Assembly: GCF_003057885.1 (NCBI RefSeq)
Contig: NZ_QAGK01000006.1
Location: 1-64,000, forward strand
Reading direction: 5' to 3'
DNA length: 64,000 nucleotides
Source of the DNA: Oceaniglobus ichthyenteri
GTDB taxonomy: Bacteria > Pseudomonadota > Alphaproteobacteria > Rhodobacterales > Rhodobacteraceae
Under the pieces are notes generated by a model. It worked only from the letters and a program-made list of their open reading frames with translations. It had not been told where the DNA came from and did no database searches. The position numbers and the translations under genes are program-made. Positions 49,173 through 58,882 of this stretch are shown here, one piece after another (position 1 is the stretch's first letter; the number at the start of each line of letters is the position of its first letter).

Positions 49173-49889
49173 ATGGGCAAACCACCCGGCAAGAAAAACA
49201 ATTCAGGGCGCGGCCAGCGCGATTTGACCATCCGGGTAAAATCAGCCCGGGGGCGCAAAATGTCGTCAACTCTGTGGTTGCAGCGCCAGTTGAATGACCC
49301 ATACGTGAAAAAAGCTCAGGCGATGGGCTATCGCGGGCGCGCCGCTTTCAAGATTCTTGAGCTGGACGATAAATATCGCTTTCTGGTGCCCGGGGCGCGG
49401 GTTGTCGATTTGGGCTGCGCACCCGGCGGATGGTGTCAGGTTGCCGCGCGCCGCGTCAACGCGTTGGGCGATAAACCTGGCAAGGCGGTGGGCAAGATCG
49501 TGGCGATTGATCTTCAAGAGGTCGAGCCGATCGCGGGCTGCGATATTCATGTGCTGGATTTTCTGGAAGAAGGCGCCGATGAAAAGGTAAAAGCATGGCT
49601 CGACGGGCCGGCCGACGTGGTCATGTCGGATATGGCGGCGTCCAGTTCGGGCCACAAGCAAACCGATCATTTGCGCATCATGATGCTGTGCGAGGCGGCA
49701 GCGCATTTTGCGTTTGATGTGCTTAATCCCGGCGGCACCTTCGTGGCCAAGGTTCTGGCAGGCGGCGCCGAGGCTGATCTGCAACAGTTGTTGAAGCAAA
49801 AATTCACCAAGGTGGTGAATGTGAAACCGCCCGCATCAAGATCTGACAGTTCAGAAAAATTTGTCGTCGCAACCGGATTTCGCGGTTAA
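49173..49889 (+). CDS. rlmE: RlmE (FtsJ) 23S rRNA 2'-O-ribose methyltransferase
   Basis: A 238-residue methyltransferase that modifies U2552 of 23S rRNA late in 50S assembly. A basic N-terminus ([22 protein letters not shown]) precedes the RRMJ domain. Catalytic residues lie in the regions [15 protein letters not shown] (Lys), [16 protein letters not shown] (SAM site), [20 protein letters not shown] (Asp) and [12 protein letters not shown] (Lys). Its end overlaps the convergent CDF gene by 4 nt. Confidence 0.94.
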   Translation: MGKPPGKKNNSGRGQRDLTIRVKSARGRKMSSTLWLQRQLNDPYVKKAQAMGYRGRAAFKILELDDKYRFLVPGARVVDLGCAPGGWCQVAARRVNALGDKPGKAVGKIVAIDLQEVEPIAGCDIHVLDFLEEGADEKVKAWLDGPADVVMSDMAASSSGHKQTDHLRIMMLCEAAAHFAFDVLNPGGTFVAKVLAGGAEADLQQLLKQKFTKVVNVKPPASRSDSSEKFVVATGFRG

Positions 49890-50788
49890 TAAAATCCCGT
49901 CAGATCAACCACATCGCCGGATTTTTGTTTGATTTCAGGTTCAACATGAATTGAAATAACGGCTCCGCTGAAATCGGCGGCCAGCGCGGTTTCGATTCTG
50001 TCACAGATCGTGTGCGATTCCGACACTGTCATCGTGCCCGGTACGATCAGGTGGAAATCAATAAACGTCATATGCGCCGTTTCCCGCATCCGCAAATCAT
50101 GGGCCTGCAGCGCACCCTTGCCGTTTTCGGCGATCACCGTTTCCACCTTTTGGCGCATTTCGGCGTTGGGGGCCGCATCCATCAAGCCGGCGATTGATAC
50201 CCGCATCAACGACCATCCAGACCATAAAACATACAGCGCCACACCCATCGCCATTGCCGGATCAAGCCAGGCCCAGCCGATGATCTGGGCGAAAATCAAG
50301 CCCAGGATCACCCCGACCGAGGTAATCACATCGGCCCGCAAATGCCGCCCATCCCCCACCAAGGCGGGCGAACGGGCCGATGTACCGACACGAATCAGGA
50401 TTGTCGACCAGATCACGTTCAGAATGGTTGCGGCGCCATTTATCGCCAGCCCCAAAAGCGGCGCATCCAGGGCACGAGGGCGGGCCAAGGCGCCATATGC
50501 TTCGGTCATGATCAAAAGCGCGGCGACGACAATCATCACGCCTTCGGCGACAGCCGACAGATATTCGGCCTTGGCGTGGCCATAATGGTGGTTGGCATCG
50601 GGGGGTTTGGCGCTGACGTGAATTGCCACAAGGGCCAAGATGCCCGCGCCAATATTCACAACACTTTCAAGAGCATCGGAATACAATGCCACACTGCCGG
50701 TGACGATGAAGGCGGCCCATTTCAGGCCGAAAACCAATGCCCCGATAACAATCGTCGCAATCGCCAAAAGACGCAGATTTGATGTCAT
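49886..50788 (-). CDS. Cation diffusion facilitator family transporter
   Basis: A 300-residue, six-helix transporter with a cytoplasmic ferredoxin-like C-terminal domain. TM1-TM2 contain [21 protein letters not shown], whose SDALES segment replaces the common HxxxD zinc-site motif with S/D. Helix 5 region [20 protein letters not shown] has the Asp of the transport site. The C-terminal part has [21 protein letters not shown]. The metal (Fe, Mn, Zn) cannot be told; the DxxxD-like SDALES in TM2 is reminiscent of iron/manganese members. Confidence 0.88.
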   Translation of the reverse strand: MTSNLRLLAIATIVIGALVFGLKWAAFIVTGSVALYSDALESVVNIGAGILALVAIHVSAKPPDANHHYGHAKAEYLSAVAEGVMIVVAALLIMTEAYGALARPRALDAPLLGLAINGAATILNVIWSTILIRVGTSARSPALVGDGRHLRADVITSVGVILGLIFAQIIGWAWLDPAMAMGVALYVLWSGWSLMRVSIAGLMDAAPNAEMRQKVETVIAENGKGALQAHDLRMRETAHMTFIDFHLIVPGTMTVSESHTICDRIETALAADFSGAVISIHVEPEIKQKSGDVVDLTGFY

Positions 50789-50827
50789 GGGGCGGGCCCT
50801 CAGATCACAATTGGGCCACGCGGGAAT

Positions 50828-52633
50828 TTATTGCGCAGCTTTTTCCTCAAGCGCCAACCACTCTTCTTCGGCAGTCGAAAGAAGATCGTGGCGGGCAATC
50901 AAAGCGTCGGTTGCCTTTTGAAACTTTACCGGTTCCCGGGTGAACAGATCAGGATCCATCATCAACTCTTCCAGCTTGGCGATTTCCGCTTCCAGCCGGG
51001 CAATTTCAGCGGGCAATGCTTCCAACCGGTGCTTTTCGGTAAATGACAATCCGCCCGCGGCTGGCTTTTCCTCGCTCACCGGTGCGGCAGGTTTTTTGGT
51101 CACAGCGGCCGCTTCGGCAACGCGTTCGCCCCGTTGCGATTGGTAATCGGTCCAACCGCCGGCGTAAACCGTGGCACGCCCGTCGCCTTCCATGGCGACG
51201 GTGGTATCGGCAACACGATCCAGGAAATCACGGTCGTGCGAGACCAGCAAAACCGTGCCATCATAATCGGCCAACAGATCCTGCAGCAGGTCCAATGTTT
51301 CGACATCCAGATCGTTGGTGGGTTCGTCCAACACCAGAACGTTGGATTGCCGCGCCATGATTCGGGCGAGCAACAAACGCGCCTTTTCCCCCCCCGAAAG
51401 AGAGCGGACAGGCGCGCGGGCCTGCGCCTCGGAAAACAGGAAGCTTTTGAGATAGCCGATCACATGCTGCGGCATTCCACGCACCATGACCTGATCGGCC
51501 TTGCCCGAGACACCAATCGCCGGATCACCGGTCAGGTTTTCCCACAGGGTTTTGTCGTGCTCCAACTGGACGCGGTTCTGATCGAACACCGCGAGATCCA
51601 TATTGGTGCCCATCTGAACCGTACCGGTATCAGGTTCAATTTCGCCAATCAGCATTTTCAGCAGCGTGGTTTTGCCCACACCATTGGGCCCGACAAAGGC
51701 AATCCTGTCGCCGCGCTGTACCCGCAGATCAAACGGCGCAAGGATGACCTTTCCATCGTAAGTCTTTGATATACCGCGCGCTTCCATTACACGCTTGCCG
51801 CTGGTTGGTCCCGCCTCAAGCGCCATTGCGGCGGTGCCCTGGCGGCGGATCTGCGCACTGCGTTCGGCGCGCAATTCGCCCAAGGCGCGCACCCGGCCCT
51901 GATTGCGTTTGCGCCGGGCTGAAATGCCCTCAACGGCCCATCGTGCCTCGGCCTTGATCTTGCGATCCAGTTTGTGGCGCTGCACGTCTTCTTCGGCCCA
52001 GATTTCATCGCGCCATGCCTCGAAATGGACGAATCCCTTTTCCTGTCGGCGCACCTGGCCGCGATCAATCCACAGGGTCGCGCGGGTCAGCGCGTTCAGG
52101 AACGCGCGGTCATGCGAAATCAGAACAAAAGCGGTGCGGGTGGTTGAAAGTTCGCTTTCAAGCCATTGAATTGCTTGAATATCCAGATGGTTTGTCGGTT
52201 CATCCAACAGCATCAAACCCGGCGCCTCGGCCAGAAGTTTGGCCAATGCGGCGCGGCGTCTTTCGCCACCGCTGGCCACCGAAACAGCGCGCGACGGATC
52301 AAATTTCAGCCCTTCGGCCACCATTTCAACGCGATAGGAATCGCCCAGATCCAGCCCGCTGGCGGCATAGTCGCCCAAGGTGGCGTGCCCCTCCATGCCG
52401 GGGTCCTGCTCCATGTATCCCACGCCAATGCCCGGGGTCACCACGCGGGTGCCACTGTCGGGTTCGACAAGTCCGGCCATCACCTTCATCAGGGTGGATT
52501 TTCCCGAACCATTGCGCCCGACAAGGGCCACCCGATCGCCGGGCTGAACCACCAGATCGAGGTTTGAAAATACAGGATCGCCGCCAAAGGTGAGGGCGAT
52601 ATCGGAGAGTTGTAAAAGGGGTGCGCGTGCCAT
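50828..52633 (-). CDS. ABC-F family ATPase (Uup-like)
   Basis: A 601-residue soluble twin-ATPase. ABC1: ALVGRNGSGKSTLMKVMAG (Walker A), signature VASGGERRRAALAKLL, and Walker B LMLLDEPTNHLD. ABC2: AFVGPNGVGKTTLLKMLIG, RSLSGGEKARLLLARIM, VLVLDEPTNDLD. The C-terminal Uup-type coiled coil is present (AEIARLEAEIAKLEELM). ABC-F proteins act on the ribosome exit site; Uup types also influence recombination and transposon excision. The C-terminal coil and the RQEKGFVHFEAWRDE linker favour Uup over EttA. It stands between olsB and the CDF gene. Confidence 0.92.
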   Translation of the reverse strand: MARAPLLQLSDIALTFGGDPVFSNLDLVVQPGDRVALVGRNGSGKSTLMKVMAGLVEPDSGTRVVTPGIGVGYMEQDPGMEGHATLGDYAASGLDLGDSYRVEMVAEGLKFDPSRAVSVASGGERRRAALAKLLAEAPGLMLLDEPTNHLDIQAIQWLESELSTTRTAFVLISHDRAFLNALTRATLWIDRGQVRRQEKGFVHFEAWRDEIWAEEDVQRHKLDRKIKAEARWAVEGISARRKRNQGRVRALGELRAERSAQIRRQGTAAMALEAGPTSGKRVMEARGISKTYDGKVILAPFDLRVQRGDRIAFVGPNGVGKTTLLKMLIGEIEPDTGTVQMGTNMDLAVFDQNRVQLEHDKTLWENLTGDPAIGVSGKADQVMVRGMPQHVIGYLKSFLFSEAQARAPVRSLSGGEKARLLLARIMARQSNVLVLDEPTNDLDVETLDLLQDLLADYDGTVLLVSHDRDFLDRVADTTVAMEGDGRATVYAGGWTDYQSQRGERVAEAAAVTKKPAAPVSEEKPAAGGLSFTEKHRLEALPAEIARLEAEIAKLEELMMDPDLFTREPVKFQKATDALIARHDLLSTAEEEWLALEEKAAQ

Positions 52634-52664
52634 GAGGCTCAGCTAAGCCGCCCACCCAAGAAGG

Positions 52665-53444
52665 TCAACGCCCCGTCTGATCGCGATCTTGAAATACCTG
52701 CCCACCTGCGGCCACGGCGCGCAGCAATCGCGCCCGGCCCGGCGGCACCTGACCGATTTCAAGGCCGGTAAACACATGCACCGTTCCAAGCGCGCGATCA
52801 ATCACTGCATGATCGCTGACCCATCCGCCCATGGCCAGATACGTGCGCAACAGTGGCGGCAAGGCGCGCAGCCCGGCGCCGCGATCGTGAACCATGGGCA
52901 AATCGGCAAACCGTACAGTTGCACCGCGGCCCATACCGGGGGCCCAGCCGCGCGGCGCCAGATGGCGCGTGCGCAACACCCCGAACGCATCGTGATACGG
53001 TGCCGGATCGCAGCCCGCGAACGAACTGCACCCAAACAACAGGCCAACACCCCCACGATCAACCTGTTGCGTGATCGCCCCCCAGGCCAGTCGCACGGCA
53101 TCGGCATCCTGATGCACCGGGTCGATACAAAACCGGCCCAGTTCAAGCATCGGGGTGGAAAATCGATGAAGCGGTGTCAGATCATAAAACTGTGCGCTGT
53201 AACTATCGGCTATTTCGGCACCTGAAAACCGGCGTAGACGGAAACCGCCAATGATGCAATCCCGCCGTTCAATCACCATATGGATACAGTCATCGTCATA
53301 CTGATCCCTATCATCGGCGCCTGCATGGCCACGAAAACACAGGCCCCGCACCGCCAGAAGCGCGGCCAGATCGGCGGGCCCGGTCAGGGCACGCACCCGC
53401 AATGGCCCTTTTTCCAATGGGTCGATCGCGTGGATCAGGTTCAT
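52665..53444 (-). CDS. olsB: Ornithine-acyl-ACP N-acyltransferase (OlsB-like, GNAT)
   Basis: A 259-residue acyltransferase of the OlsB/hemolysin-associated GNAT type: VRGLCFRGHAGADDRDQYDDDCIHM, GGFRLRRFSG and the GRFCIDPVHQDADAVRLAWGA block with GIxP-like CIDP. GLLFGCSSFAGCD and PPLLRTYLAMGGWVSDHAVID continue the pattern. OlsB makes lyso-ornithine lipid from ornithine and a 3-hydroxyacyl-ACP, the first step of ornithine lipids abundant in Rhodobacteraceae. The OlsA partner is not adjacent here. The ATG at 53444 is preferred over one 6 codons upstream. Confidence 0.85.
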   Translation of the reverse strand: MNLIHAIDPLEKGPLRVRALTGPADLAALLAVRGLCFRGHAGADDRDQYDDDCIHMVIERRDCIIGGFRLRRFSGAEIADSYSAQFYDLTPLHRFSTPMLELGRFCIDPVHQDADAVRLAWGAITQQVDRGGVGLLFGCSSFAGCDPAPYHDAFGVLRTRHLAPRGWAPGMGRGATVRFADLPMVHDRGAGLRALPPLLRTYLAMGGWVSDHAVIDRALGTVHVFTGLEIGQVPPGRARLLRAVAAGGQVFQDRDQTGR

Positions 53445-53530
53445 GGGTGGTCTGCCTTGCAAAACACCTTAGATATGGCATCAACACCGCCGGGCGCACA
53501 AGCCGGGCAAAAGCAGAAGGAACAAAAGCG

Positions 53531-53926
53531 ATGGAAAAGATCACTAAAACCGATGCCGAATGGCGCGCCGAACTGTCCGACCTGGCGTTCAAGGTAACGC
53601 GCAAACACGGCACAGAGCGGGCATTTTCCCACGATGATTTTCCAAAAGAGCCCGGCACATTCAATTGCGTCTGTTGCGGGGCGGAAATCTTCGATCAGGC
53701 GCACAAATTCGACAGCGGCACCGGCTGGCCCAGTTTCTGGAAACCGTCCAACCCCGAACTGGTGGGCGAATCCACCGACCGGTCGTGGTTGATGAGCCGA
53801 ACCGAAGTGCATTGTAAGCGGTGCGACGCGCATTTGGGGCATGTTTTCCCCGACGGACCACAACCCACCGGCCAGCGATACTGCCTGAACGGCGTCGCGT
53901 TGGACTTCAAACCCAAATCCGGTTGA
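53531..53926 (+). CDS. msrB: Peptide-methionine (R)-S-oxide reductase
   Basis: A 131-residue MsrB that repairs oxidised methionine (R form). Zinc-binding CxxC pairs are at CVCCGAEIF and CKRCDAHLGH. Active-site elements are FDSGTGWPSFW and the catalytic Cys in RYCLNGVALDF. The start ATG at 53531 begins MEKITKTDAEW. It is convergent with bamE and separated from it by a strong hairpin. Confidence 0.95.
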   Translation: MEKITKTDAEWRAELSDLAFKVTRKHGTERAFSHDDFPKEPGTFNCVCCGAEIFDQAHKFDSGTGWPSFWKPSNPELVGESTDRSWLMSRTEVHCKRCDAHLGHVFPDGPQPTGQRYCLNGVALDFKPKSG

Positions 53927-53931
53927 GCGTT

Positions 53932-53971
53932 CGGCGGTGCGCCGTGGGTCTGCCCCAATGGCGCACCGCCG
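53932..53971. terminator. Hairpin between msrB and bamE (probable bidirectional terminator)
   Basis: CGGCGGTGCGCC (53932-53943) pairs perfectly with GGCGCACCGCCG (53960-53971): 12 bp, 16-nt loop. It lies 5 nt after the msrB stop and 11 nt from the convergent bamE stop. There is no T-run, so it may act through RNA stability. Confidence 0.65.
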
Positions 53972-53982
53972 CAAGATCCAGA

Positions 53983-54447
53983 TTATTGCAGGAAATCGCC
54001 GGCTGAGAAATTGCCGAGATTGCCAAACAACTGACGCAAGAACCCAATGCCCTTGATATTGCTGTCGGTGATCCGGCGCGACAGAACGACAACACGCCCA
54101 TCTTCAAGGCCGAACCGTTCGATATTTTCAACCACGCCGCCTTCGGTAAAGGAAATCGCCAATACCTGACGATCGATCTCTTTTGGCGCGCGGGGGCCGA
54201 AATGTTGGAACCGGCTTTTGACATAATACCAACCGCCCGCATCCAGAACGCCGGTTGATGTCGGGCGGCCCACGGCGGTTGCCACTGTTTCGCGGGTATC
54301 AACGCCCACTTCAATCACCTCAAGCTGGTCATCGGCCGGAACATAGCCGTGATTGCGGTACACCGATGAACAGGCCGCCACCCCCAGCACCGCACATAAT
54401 AACACTGCGCGCTGTATTCCCTTGGCAAATCGCCCCATACCATCCAT
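53983..54447 (-). CDS. bamE: BamE outer-membrane assembly lipoprotein
   Basis: A 154-residue lipoprotein. The signal peptide has lipobox LGVAAC (lipidated Cys about residue 26), followed by the SmpA/OmlA domain: YRNHGYVPADDQLEVIEVG, the DTRETVATAVGRPTSTG helix-strand, and WYYVKSRFQHFG. BamE is an accessory of the BAM complex that inserts beta-barrel proteins. It is convergent with msrB and divergent from the DUF177-rpmF-plsX group. An alternative start lies three codons downstream. Confidence 0.9.
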   Translation of the reverse strand: MDGMGRFAKGIQRAVLLCAVLGVAACSSVYRNHGYVPADDQLEVIEVGVDTRETVATAVGRPTSTGVLDAGGWYYVKSRFQHFGPRAPKEIDRQVLAISFTEGGVVENIERFGLEDGRVVVLSRRITDSNIKGIGFLRQLFGNLGNFSAGDFLQ

Positions 54448-54533
54448 GCCCCGCTTTTAACTTATCGTTATATTGCTTACCTTCACATGGCTTACCCCGT
54501 GTTGGCCCCCTGTTCAAGAATCGAAAGACTGAC

Positions 54534-55091
54534 ATGCCCGATCCTGCCCCCCGGTCCCACATCCTGCGTCTGGCCGATTTGGCCCAACGGCGCGAAACCG
54601 CGTTTGAATTGGCCCCAGATGCCGCCGCCCGTGCCGCATTGGCGCGCGACCTCGGCATAGACGGGGTAAAAAAACTGCGCTTTGCCGGCACGCTGACCCC
54701 GCTTTCGGGGCGCGATTGGCAATTGGATGCAACCCTGGGTGCCACCGTCGTACAGCCCTGTGTGGTCAGCCTGGCGCCCGTTACCACCCGAATCGATACC
54801 GATGTCACCCGGCGCTATCTGGCCGACTGGCAAGAGCCCGACACCACCGGCGAAGTTGAAATGCCCGAAGACGACACCGCCGAAGCCTTGCCAGCCACGT
54901 TGGATCTGAACCTCGTTCTGGCCGAGGCATTGGCGCTGGCGCTGCCTGATTTTCCGCGCGCACAAGGTGTGGAATTGGGCGAAGCGGTGTTTACCGAAGC
55001 CGGAAAAACCCCGATGCGCGACGAAGATACCCGCCCCTTTGCCGGCCTTGCAGGGCTGCGCGAGGCGTTGGAACCACCAAAAGACGAATAA
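54534..55091 (+). CDS. yceD: DUF177 (YceD) family protein
   Basis: A 185-residue YceD-family protein starting MPDPAPRSHILRLADLAQRR. Features: LTPLSGRDWQLDATLGATVVQPCVVSLAPV with the Cys of the family motif, TDVTRRYLADWQ, then the acidic stretch EVEMPEDDTAEALP and the segment LDLNLVLAEALALALPDFPR. YceD usually precedes rpmF, as here, and is implicated in 23S rRNA/ribosome biogenesis. The ATG at 54534 is preferred over an upstream frame that would overlap bamE's promoter. Confidence 0.88.
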   Translation: MPDPAPRSHILRLADLAQRRETAFELAPDAAARAALARDLGIDGVKKLRFAGTLTPLSGRDWQLDATLGATVVQPCVVSLAPVTTRIDTDVTRRYLADWQEPDTTGEVEMPEDDTAEALPATLDLNLVLAEALALALPDFPRAQGVELGEAVFTEAGKTPMRDEDTRPFAGLAGLREALEPPKDE

Positions 55092-55270
55092 CCCCTTGCC
55101 CTGACGCGAAACGACGGTATGTTTCGCGCTCTTTGCAAGGCGATGCAACGGGGCTTGAACCGTGGCGCCAATCGGCGTAAGGCCCTGCAGGATATGCGTC
55201 ACTGTCCAACGATGGGCGCAAACGAATGAAACACCGGGCCATTTGGCCCCGCGAACCCCGAGGTTGAGAC

Positions 55271-55477
55271 ATGGCCGTCCCACAGAATAAAATCACCAAG
55301 TCCCGCCGCAACATGCGCCGCGCACACGATTCCCTGACAGCAGGCAACCCTGCTGAATGCCCCAACTGCGGCGAACTGAAACGCCCCCACCATGTGTGTG
55401 GCGCTTGCGGTCACTATGCCGAACGCGAAGTCGTGGCACCTGCAGACGACATCGAACTGGACGACGACGCGGCTTAA
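55271..55477 (+). CDS. rpmF: 50S ribosomal protein L32
   Basis: A 68-residue L32: [20 protein letters not shown], then [21 protein letters not shown] with the zinc-ribbon Cys pairs, then an acidic tail. It is conventionally linked to plsX and fabH, which follow 15 nt later. Confidence 0.95.
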   Translation: MAVPQNKITKSRRNMRRAHDSLTAGNPAECPNCGELKRPHHVCGACGHYAEREVVAPADDIELDDDAA

Positions 55478-55492
55478 CCGTCGCCTTATCCG

Positions 55493-56623
55493 ATGTCCAA
55501 AGCCCCTTCCGCCTCCAGCGATGATGCCCCCGCCCCCAGTGGCGGGGCAATTTCGGGCACCGGCCGCACGATCATATCGGTCGATGCCATGGGCGGCGAT
55601 CAGGGGCCACAGGCCGTCGTCAAAGGCTTGGCGATTTCTGCACATAAAAACAATGACATCGGTTTTATCCTGCACGGGCCAAAGGCAACCTTGGCGCCGT
55701 TGGTGCAACAGGCCGGTTTGAGTGATCGTGTCGACATCCGCGACTGTGCCGGTGTTGTTTCGATGGAAGACAAGCCCAGCCATGTAATGCGCAATGGCAA
55801 GGATACATCGATGTGGTCGTGTATCGAATCGGTGCGCGACGGCGAAGCAGCCGTGGCCGTGTCTTGCGGCAACACGGGCGCGCTGATGGCAATCAGCATG
55901 CTGCGCCTGCGCAAGGTTGAGGGCGTCAATCGCCCTGCCATTGCCTGTCTTTGGCCATCGCGCAACAAGGTCGGGTTCAACGTGATGTTGGATGTGGGCG
56001 CGGATATTCGCGCCGACGCCGATGATTTGCTGAAATACGCGCTGATGGGCACATCCTATGCCCGCAACGGTTTGGGGCTGGAACGTCCGCGCATCGGATT
56101 GCTGAATGTCGGCACCGAAGAGCATAAGGGCCGCGCCGAATTGAAGGCGGCCCATGATCTGATTGCCAGTGCGGCAGATGACTCATATTTCGATTTTGTC
56201 GGTTTTGTTGAGGGTGGCGATATCCCGTCAGACCGCGTTGACGTCATTGTCACCGATGGGTTTACCGGCAATGTTGCCCTGAAAACCGGCGAAGGCACCG
56301 CGAAACTGATCAGCGATCAATTGCGCGCTGCCCTGACCCACAACATGCTGTCGCGCTTTGGCGCAATGCTTGCCCTTGGCGCATTGAAGCGGTTCCAAAA
56401 ACGAATCGATCCGCGCCGGGTAAATGGCGGTATCTTTCTGGGGCTGAACGGTACGGTTGTAAAATCGCACGGCGGCGCAGATGCCACAGGCATTTCGGCG
56501 GCGATCAAATTGTCATTCCGATTGGCCCAATCGGGCTTTAACGAAAAACTGGCGGCGCGCATCGCCGCAGGTCTGGCCGAGCGCACAGATCACGATCTTG
56601 AACAAAGCGAACCCACACCATGA
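55493..56623 (+). CDS. plsX: Phosphate acyltransferase PlsX
   Basis: A 376-residue enzyme that converts acyl-ACP to acyl-phosphate for phospholipid synthesis. ISVDAMGGDQGPQAVVKGLA is the family signature; SVRDGEAAVAVSCGNTGALM and IACLWPSRNK follow; the late DVIVTDGFTGNVALKTGEG is typical. The first 25 residues are a Ser/Ala-rich extension of doubtful relevance, so an internal start is possible. It overlaps fabH by 4 nt. Confidence 0.94.
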   Translation: MSKAPSASSDDAPAPSGGAISGTGRTIISVDAMGGDQGPQAVVKGLAISAHKNNDIGFILHGPKATLAPLVQQAGLSDRVDIRDCAGVVSMEDKPSHVMRNGKDTSMWSCIESVRDGEAAVAVSCGNTGALMAISMLRLRKVEGVNRPAIACLWPSRNKVGFNVMLDVGADIRADADDLLKYALMGTSYARNGLGLERPRIGLLNVGTEEHKGRAELKAAHDLIASAADDSYFDFVGFVEGGDIPSDRVDVIVTDGFTGNVALKTGEGTAKLISDQLRAALTHNMLSRFGAMLALGALKRFQKRIDPRRVNGGIFLGLNGTVVKSHGGADATGISAAIKLSFRLAQSGFNEKLAARIAAGLAERTDHDLEQSEPTP

Positions 56624-57591
56624 CTATACGCGCCGTTGTTCGCGGGGTTGGACACTACCTTCCCGAACGCATTGTTGAAAACGCCGAATTCATGGACTGG
56701 GTCGATACCTCGGATGAATGGATTCGCAGCCGCAGCGGAATCGAGCGGCGCCATTTTGCCGCCGATGGCCAAGGCACCTCTGATCTGGCCACACGCGCGG
56801 CTTTGGCGGCATTGGATGATGCCGGATTGCGCGCCGATGATGTCGATGCGATCATCCTTGCCACCTCGACCGCCGATTTCACTTTTCCATCGGCGGCGAC
56901 GATGGTTCAGGCCAATCTGGGCATGACCCGTGGATTCGCCTTTGATGTACAAGCGGTTTGTGCAGGATTCGTTTTTGCCTTGGCCAATGCCAATGCCCTG
57001 ATCCTGTCGGGTCAGGCAAACCGGGTGATGGTGATTGGTTCCGAAACATTCAGCCGGATCATGGATTGGACAGACCGCAGCACCTGTGTTTTGTTCGGTG
57101 ATGGCGCGGGCGCGCTGATCCTTGAGGCGCAGACAGGCACCGGTGAGAATGCCGATCGTGGCATTCTGTCGACCGATCTTCATTCTGACGGGCAATACAA
57201 AGACGCGCTGTATGTCGATGGCGGCGTGTCCACCGGCAAAACCGGTTTCTTGCGGATGCAGGGCAAAGAAGTGTTCCGCCATGCCGTTGAAAAGCTTGCA
57301 CAAACCGCCCACGCATCCCTGGCCAAGGTGGGTTTGAATGGCGCTGACATTGATTGGATGGTGCCCCATCAGGCCAATCTGCGGATCATCAAATCAACCG
57401 CCACGAAAATGGGCCTGCCGCTGGAAAAGGTCATTCTGACCGTGCAGGATCATGGCAACACCTCGGCGGCATCCATTCCCCTGGCCCTGTCGGTGGGCAA
57501 ACAACGCGGCCAGATCAAACAGGGCGATCTGATCGTGACCGAAGCGATTGGCGGCGGTCTGGCCTGGGGGTCGGCGATCCTGCGCTGGTAA
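56620..57591 (+). CDS. fabH: 3-oxoacyl-ACP synthase III (FabH)
   Basis: A 323-residue condensing enzyme that starts fatty-acid synthesis from acetyl-CoA and malonyl-ACP. Motifs: [32 protein letters not shown], catalytic Cys in [15 protein letters not shown], His in [13 protein letters not shown], and Asn in [16 protein letters not shown]. It is the third gene of rpmF-plsX-fabH, sharing ATGA with plsX. Confidence 0.95.
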   Translation: MTIRAVVRGVGHYLPERIVENAEFMDWVDTSDEWIRSRSGIERRHFAADGQGTSDLATRAALAALDDAGLRADDVDAIILATSTADFTFPSAATMVQANLGMTRGFAFDVQAVCAGFVFALANANALILSGQANRVMVIGSETFSRIMDWTDRSTCVLFGDGAGALILEAQTGTGENADRGILSTDLHSDGQYKDALYVDGGVSTGKTGFLRMQGKEVFRHAVEKLAQTAHASLAKVGLNGADIDWMVPHQANLRIIKSTATKMGLPLEKVILTVQDHGNTSAASIPLALSVGKQRGQIKQGDLIVTEAIGGGLAWGSAILRW

Positions 57592-57628
57592 CGGCAAGGG
57601 GCCTGATTTCACGTGTTACCTGTGCTCT

Positions 57629-57698
57629 GCCCCCCAAGTCATTGAGATTGACTTTGAAAACCGATCACGGCAATGTTGCCCTACATTCCTTGGGGGGC
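57629..57698 (+). promoter_or_regulatory. ihfA promoter and flanking 10-bp inverted repeat
   Basis: GCCCCCCAAG (57629-57638) and CTTGGGGGGC (57689-57698) are perfect inverted repeats enclosing TTGACT (57648-57653) and, 17 bp on, CAATGT (57671-57676). The right arm contains the G-run that would serve as ihfA ribosome site, ending 3 nt before its ATG. In a transcript reading through from fabH the two arms could pair and hide it; from the local promoter they could not. Confidence 0.45.
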
Positions 57699-57701
57699 GA
57701 T

Positions 57702-58004
57702 ATGAGCGATAAAACACTAACCCGGATGGACCTGAGCGAAGCCGTATTTCGCGAAGTCGGGCTAAGCCGGAATGAATCTGCGCAACTGGTTGAATCCGTC
57801 CTGGCCCATATGTCAGATGCGCTCGCCTCGGGCGATTCAGTGAAAATTTCATCTTTCGGCACATTTTCCGTGCGCGCGAAATCAGCCCGCGTCGGGCGCA
57901 ATCCCAAGACCGGCGAAGAGGTGCCAATTCACCCGCGCCATGTGCTTACCTTTCGCCCATCGCACCTGATGCGCGACCGCGTGGCCGAAGGCAATAAACG
58001 GTAA
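57702..58004 (+). CDS. ihfA: Integration host factor alpha subunit
   Basis: A 100-residue IHF-alpha: [40 protein letters not shown] with the DNA-bending beta-arm [12 protein letters not shown], and [11 protein letters not shown]. It pairs with IHF-beta to bend DNA in replication, recombination and transcription, including phage integration. It stands between fabH and a MerR gene, a usual alphaproteobacterial order. Confidence 0.94.
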   Translation: MSDKTLTRMDLSEAVFREVGLSRNESAQLVESVLAHMSDALASGDSVKISSFGTFSVRAKSARVGRNPKTGEEVPIHPRHVLTFRPSHLMRDRVAEGNKR

Positions 58005-58010
58005 ATCTGA

Positions 58011-58697
58011 ATGGACACTAAATCGCCCGACGCCTTCCGCACTATTTCCGAAGTCGCCGAATGGCTGGATGTACCAACCCATGTTCTGCGCTTTTGGGAA
58101 AGCCGGTTCACCCAGGTAAAGCCGGTGAAACGCGCGGGCGGGCGGCGGTATTATCGCCCCGCCGATATGGAATTGTTGGGCGGAATCAAACGGTTGCTTC
58201 ATGATGATGGGCTGACGATTCGCGGTGTGCAAAAATTGCTGCGCGAAGAGGGTGTGAAACACGTCGCGTCCCTTTCGCCCGGCATCGATGGCAGCGCAGC
58301 CCCCGCAACAAAAGCAGCGGCAAACACGGTACATGCCCCCGAAGGGCCGATGGCCGTTGATGTACCCGTGATTCCCCAACTTGGCGAGGTGGTCAATTTT
58401 GCGCCCGATACCGAACCGGCGCCAAAAATCGCCCCTGACACCTCTGAAGAATCGCTGAACCGATGGCCATTTATCGATGATCCCGAAGAGCCCGCACCAG
58501 ACCCGGCCAAAACATCACAGGCCGATACCAAACCCGACATTACGCCCGATTCAACCCAGCAGGCCGCATCAAAGCCCGATGTGATCACCCTGCTGCGCGC
58601 AACCCCGCCTGAGCGGTTAAAACCCCGGGCCGATACGCTGCGTCCGTTGATCGAACGGATGGCGGCACTGCACAATCGGATGGCCGAGGCCGATTGA
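58011..58697 (+). CDS. MerR family transcriptional regulator
   Basis: A 228-residue protein 6 nt after ihfA. The N-terminal MerR winged HTH is [25 protein letters not shown], then [23 protein letters not shown]. The rest is a long acidic, Pro/Ala/Thr-rich linker and a short C-terminal helix ([19 protein letters not shown]). It lacks metal-binding Cys, so the signal is unknown. This large-tailed MerR downstream of ihfA is conserved in related bacteria. Confidence 0.88.
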   Translation: MDTKSPDAFRTISEVAEWLDVPTHVLRFWESRFTQVKPVKRAGGRRYYRPADMELLGGIKRLLHDDGLTIRGVQKLLREEGVKHVASLSPGIDGSAAPATKAAANTVHAPEGPMAVDVPVIPQLGEVVNFAPDTEPAPKIAPDTSEESLNRWPFIDDPEEPAPDPAKTSQADTKPDITPDSTQQAASKPDVITLLRATPPERLKPRADTLRPLIERMAALHNRMAEAD

Positions 58698-58768
58698 GCG
58701 ATCCTTATGTCAGTTTCCTGCAATACCCCCTTGCCCCCAGCCAAAAGGTTGGTAAAAGCACCCTCAGT

Positions 58769-58845
58769 CGGGCTATGGCGCAGTCTGGTAGCGCGTCCGT
58801 CTGGGGGACGGAAGGTCGCAGGTTCGAGTCCTGCTAGCCCGACCA
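58769..58845 (+). tRNA. tRNA-Pro (GGG anticodon)
   Basis: 77 nt including encoded CCA, CGGGCTATGGCGCAGTCTGG to TGCTAGCCCGACCA. CGGGCTA pairs with TAGCCCG, the T-arm has GGTTCGAGTCC, and the anticodon loop CTGGGGG gives anticodon GGG, reading CCC/CCU. Confidence 0.96.
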
Positions 58846-58882
58846 ACAGCACTACCACTTTTGCCAAAATCGGATATTCGAT

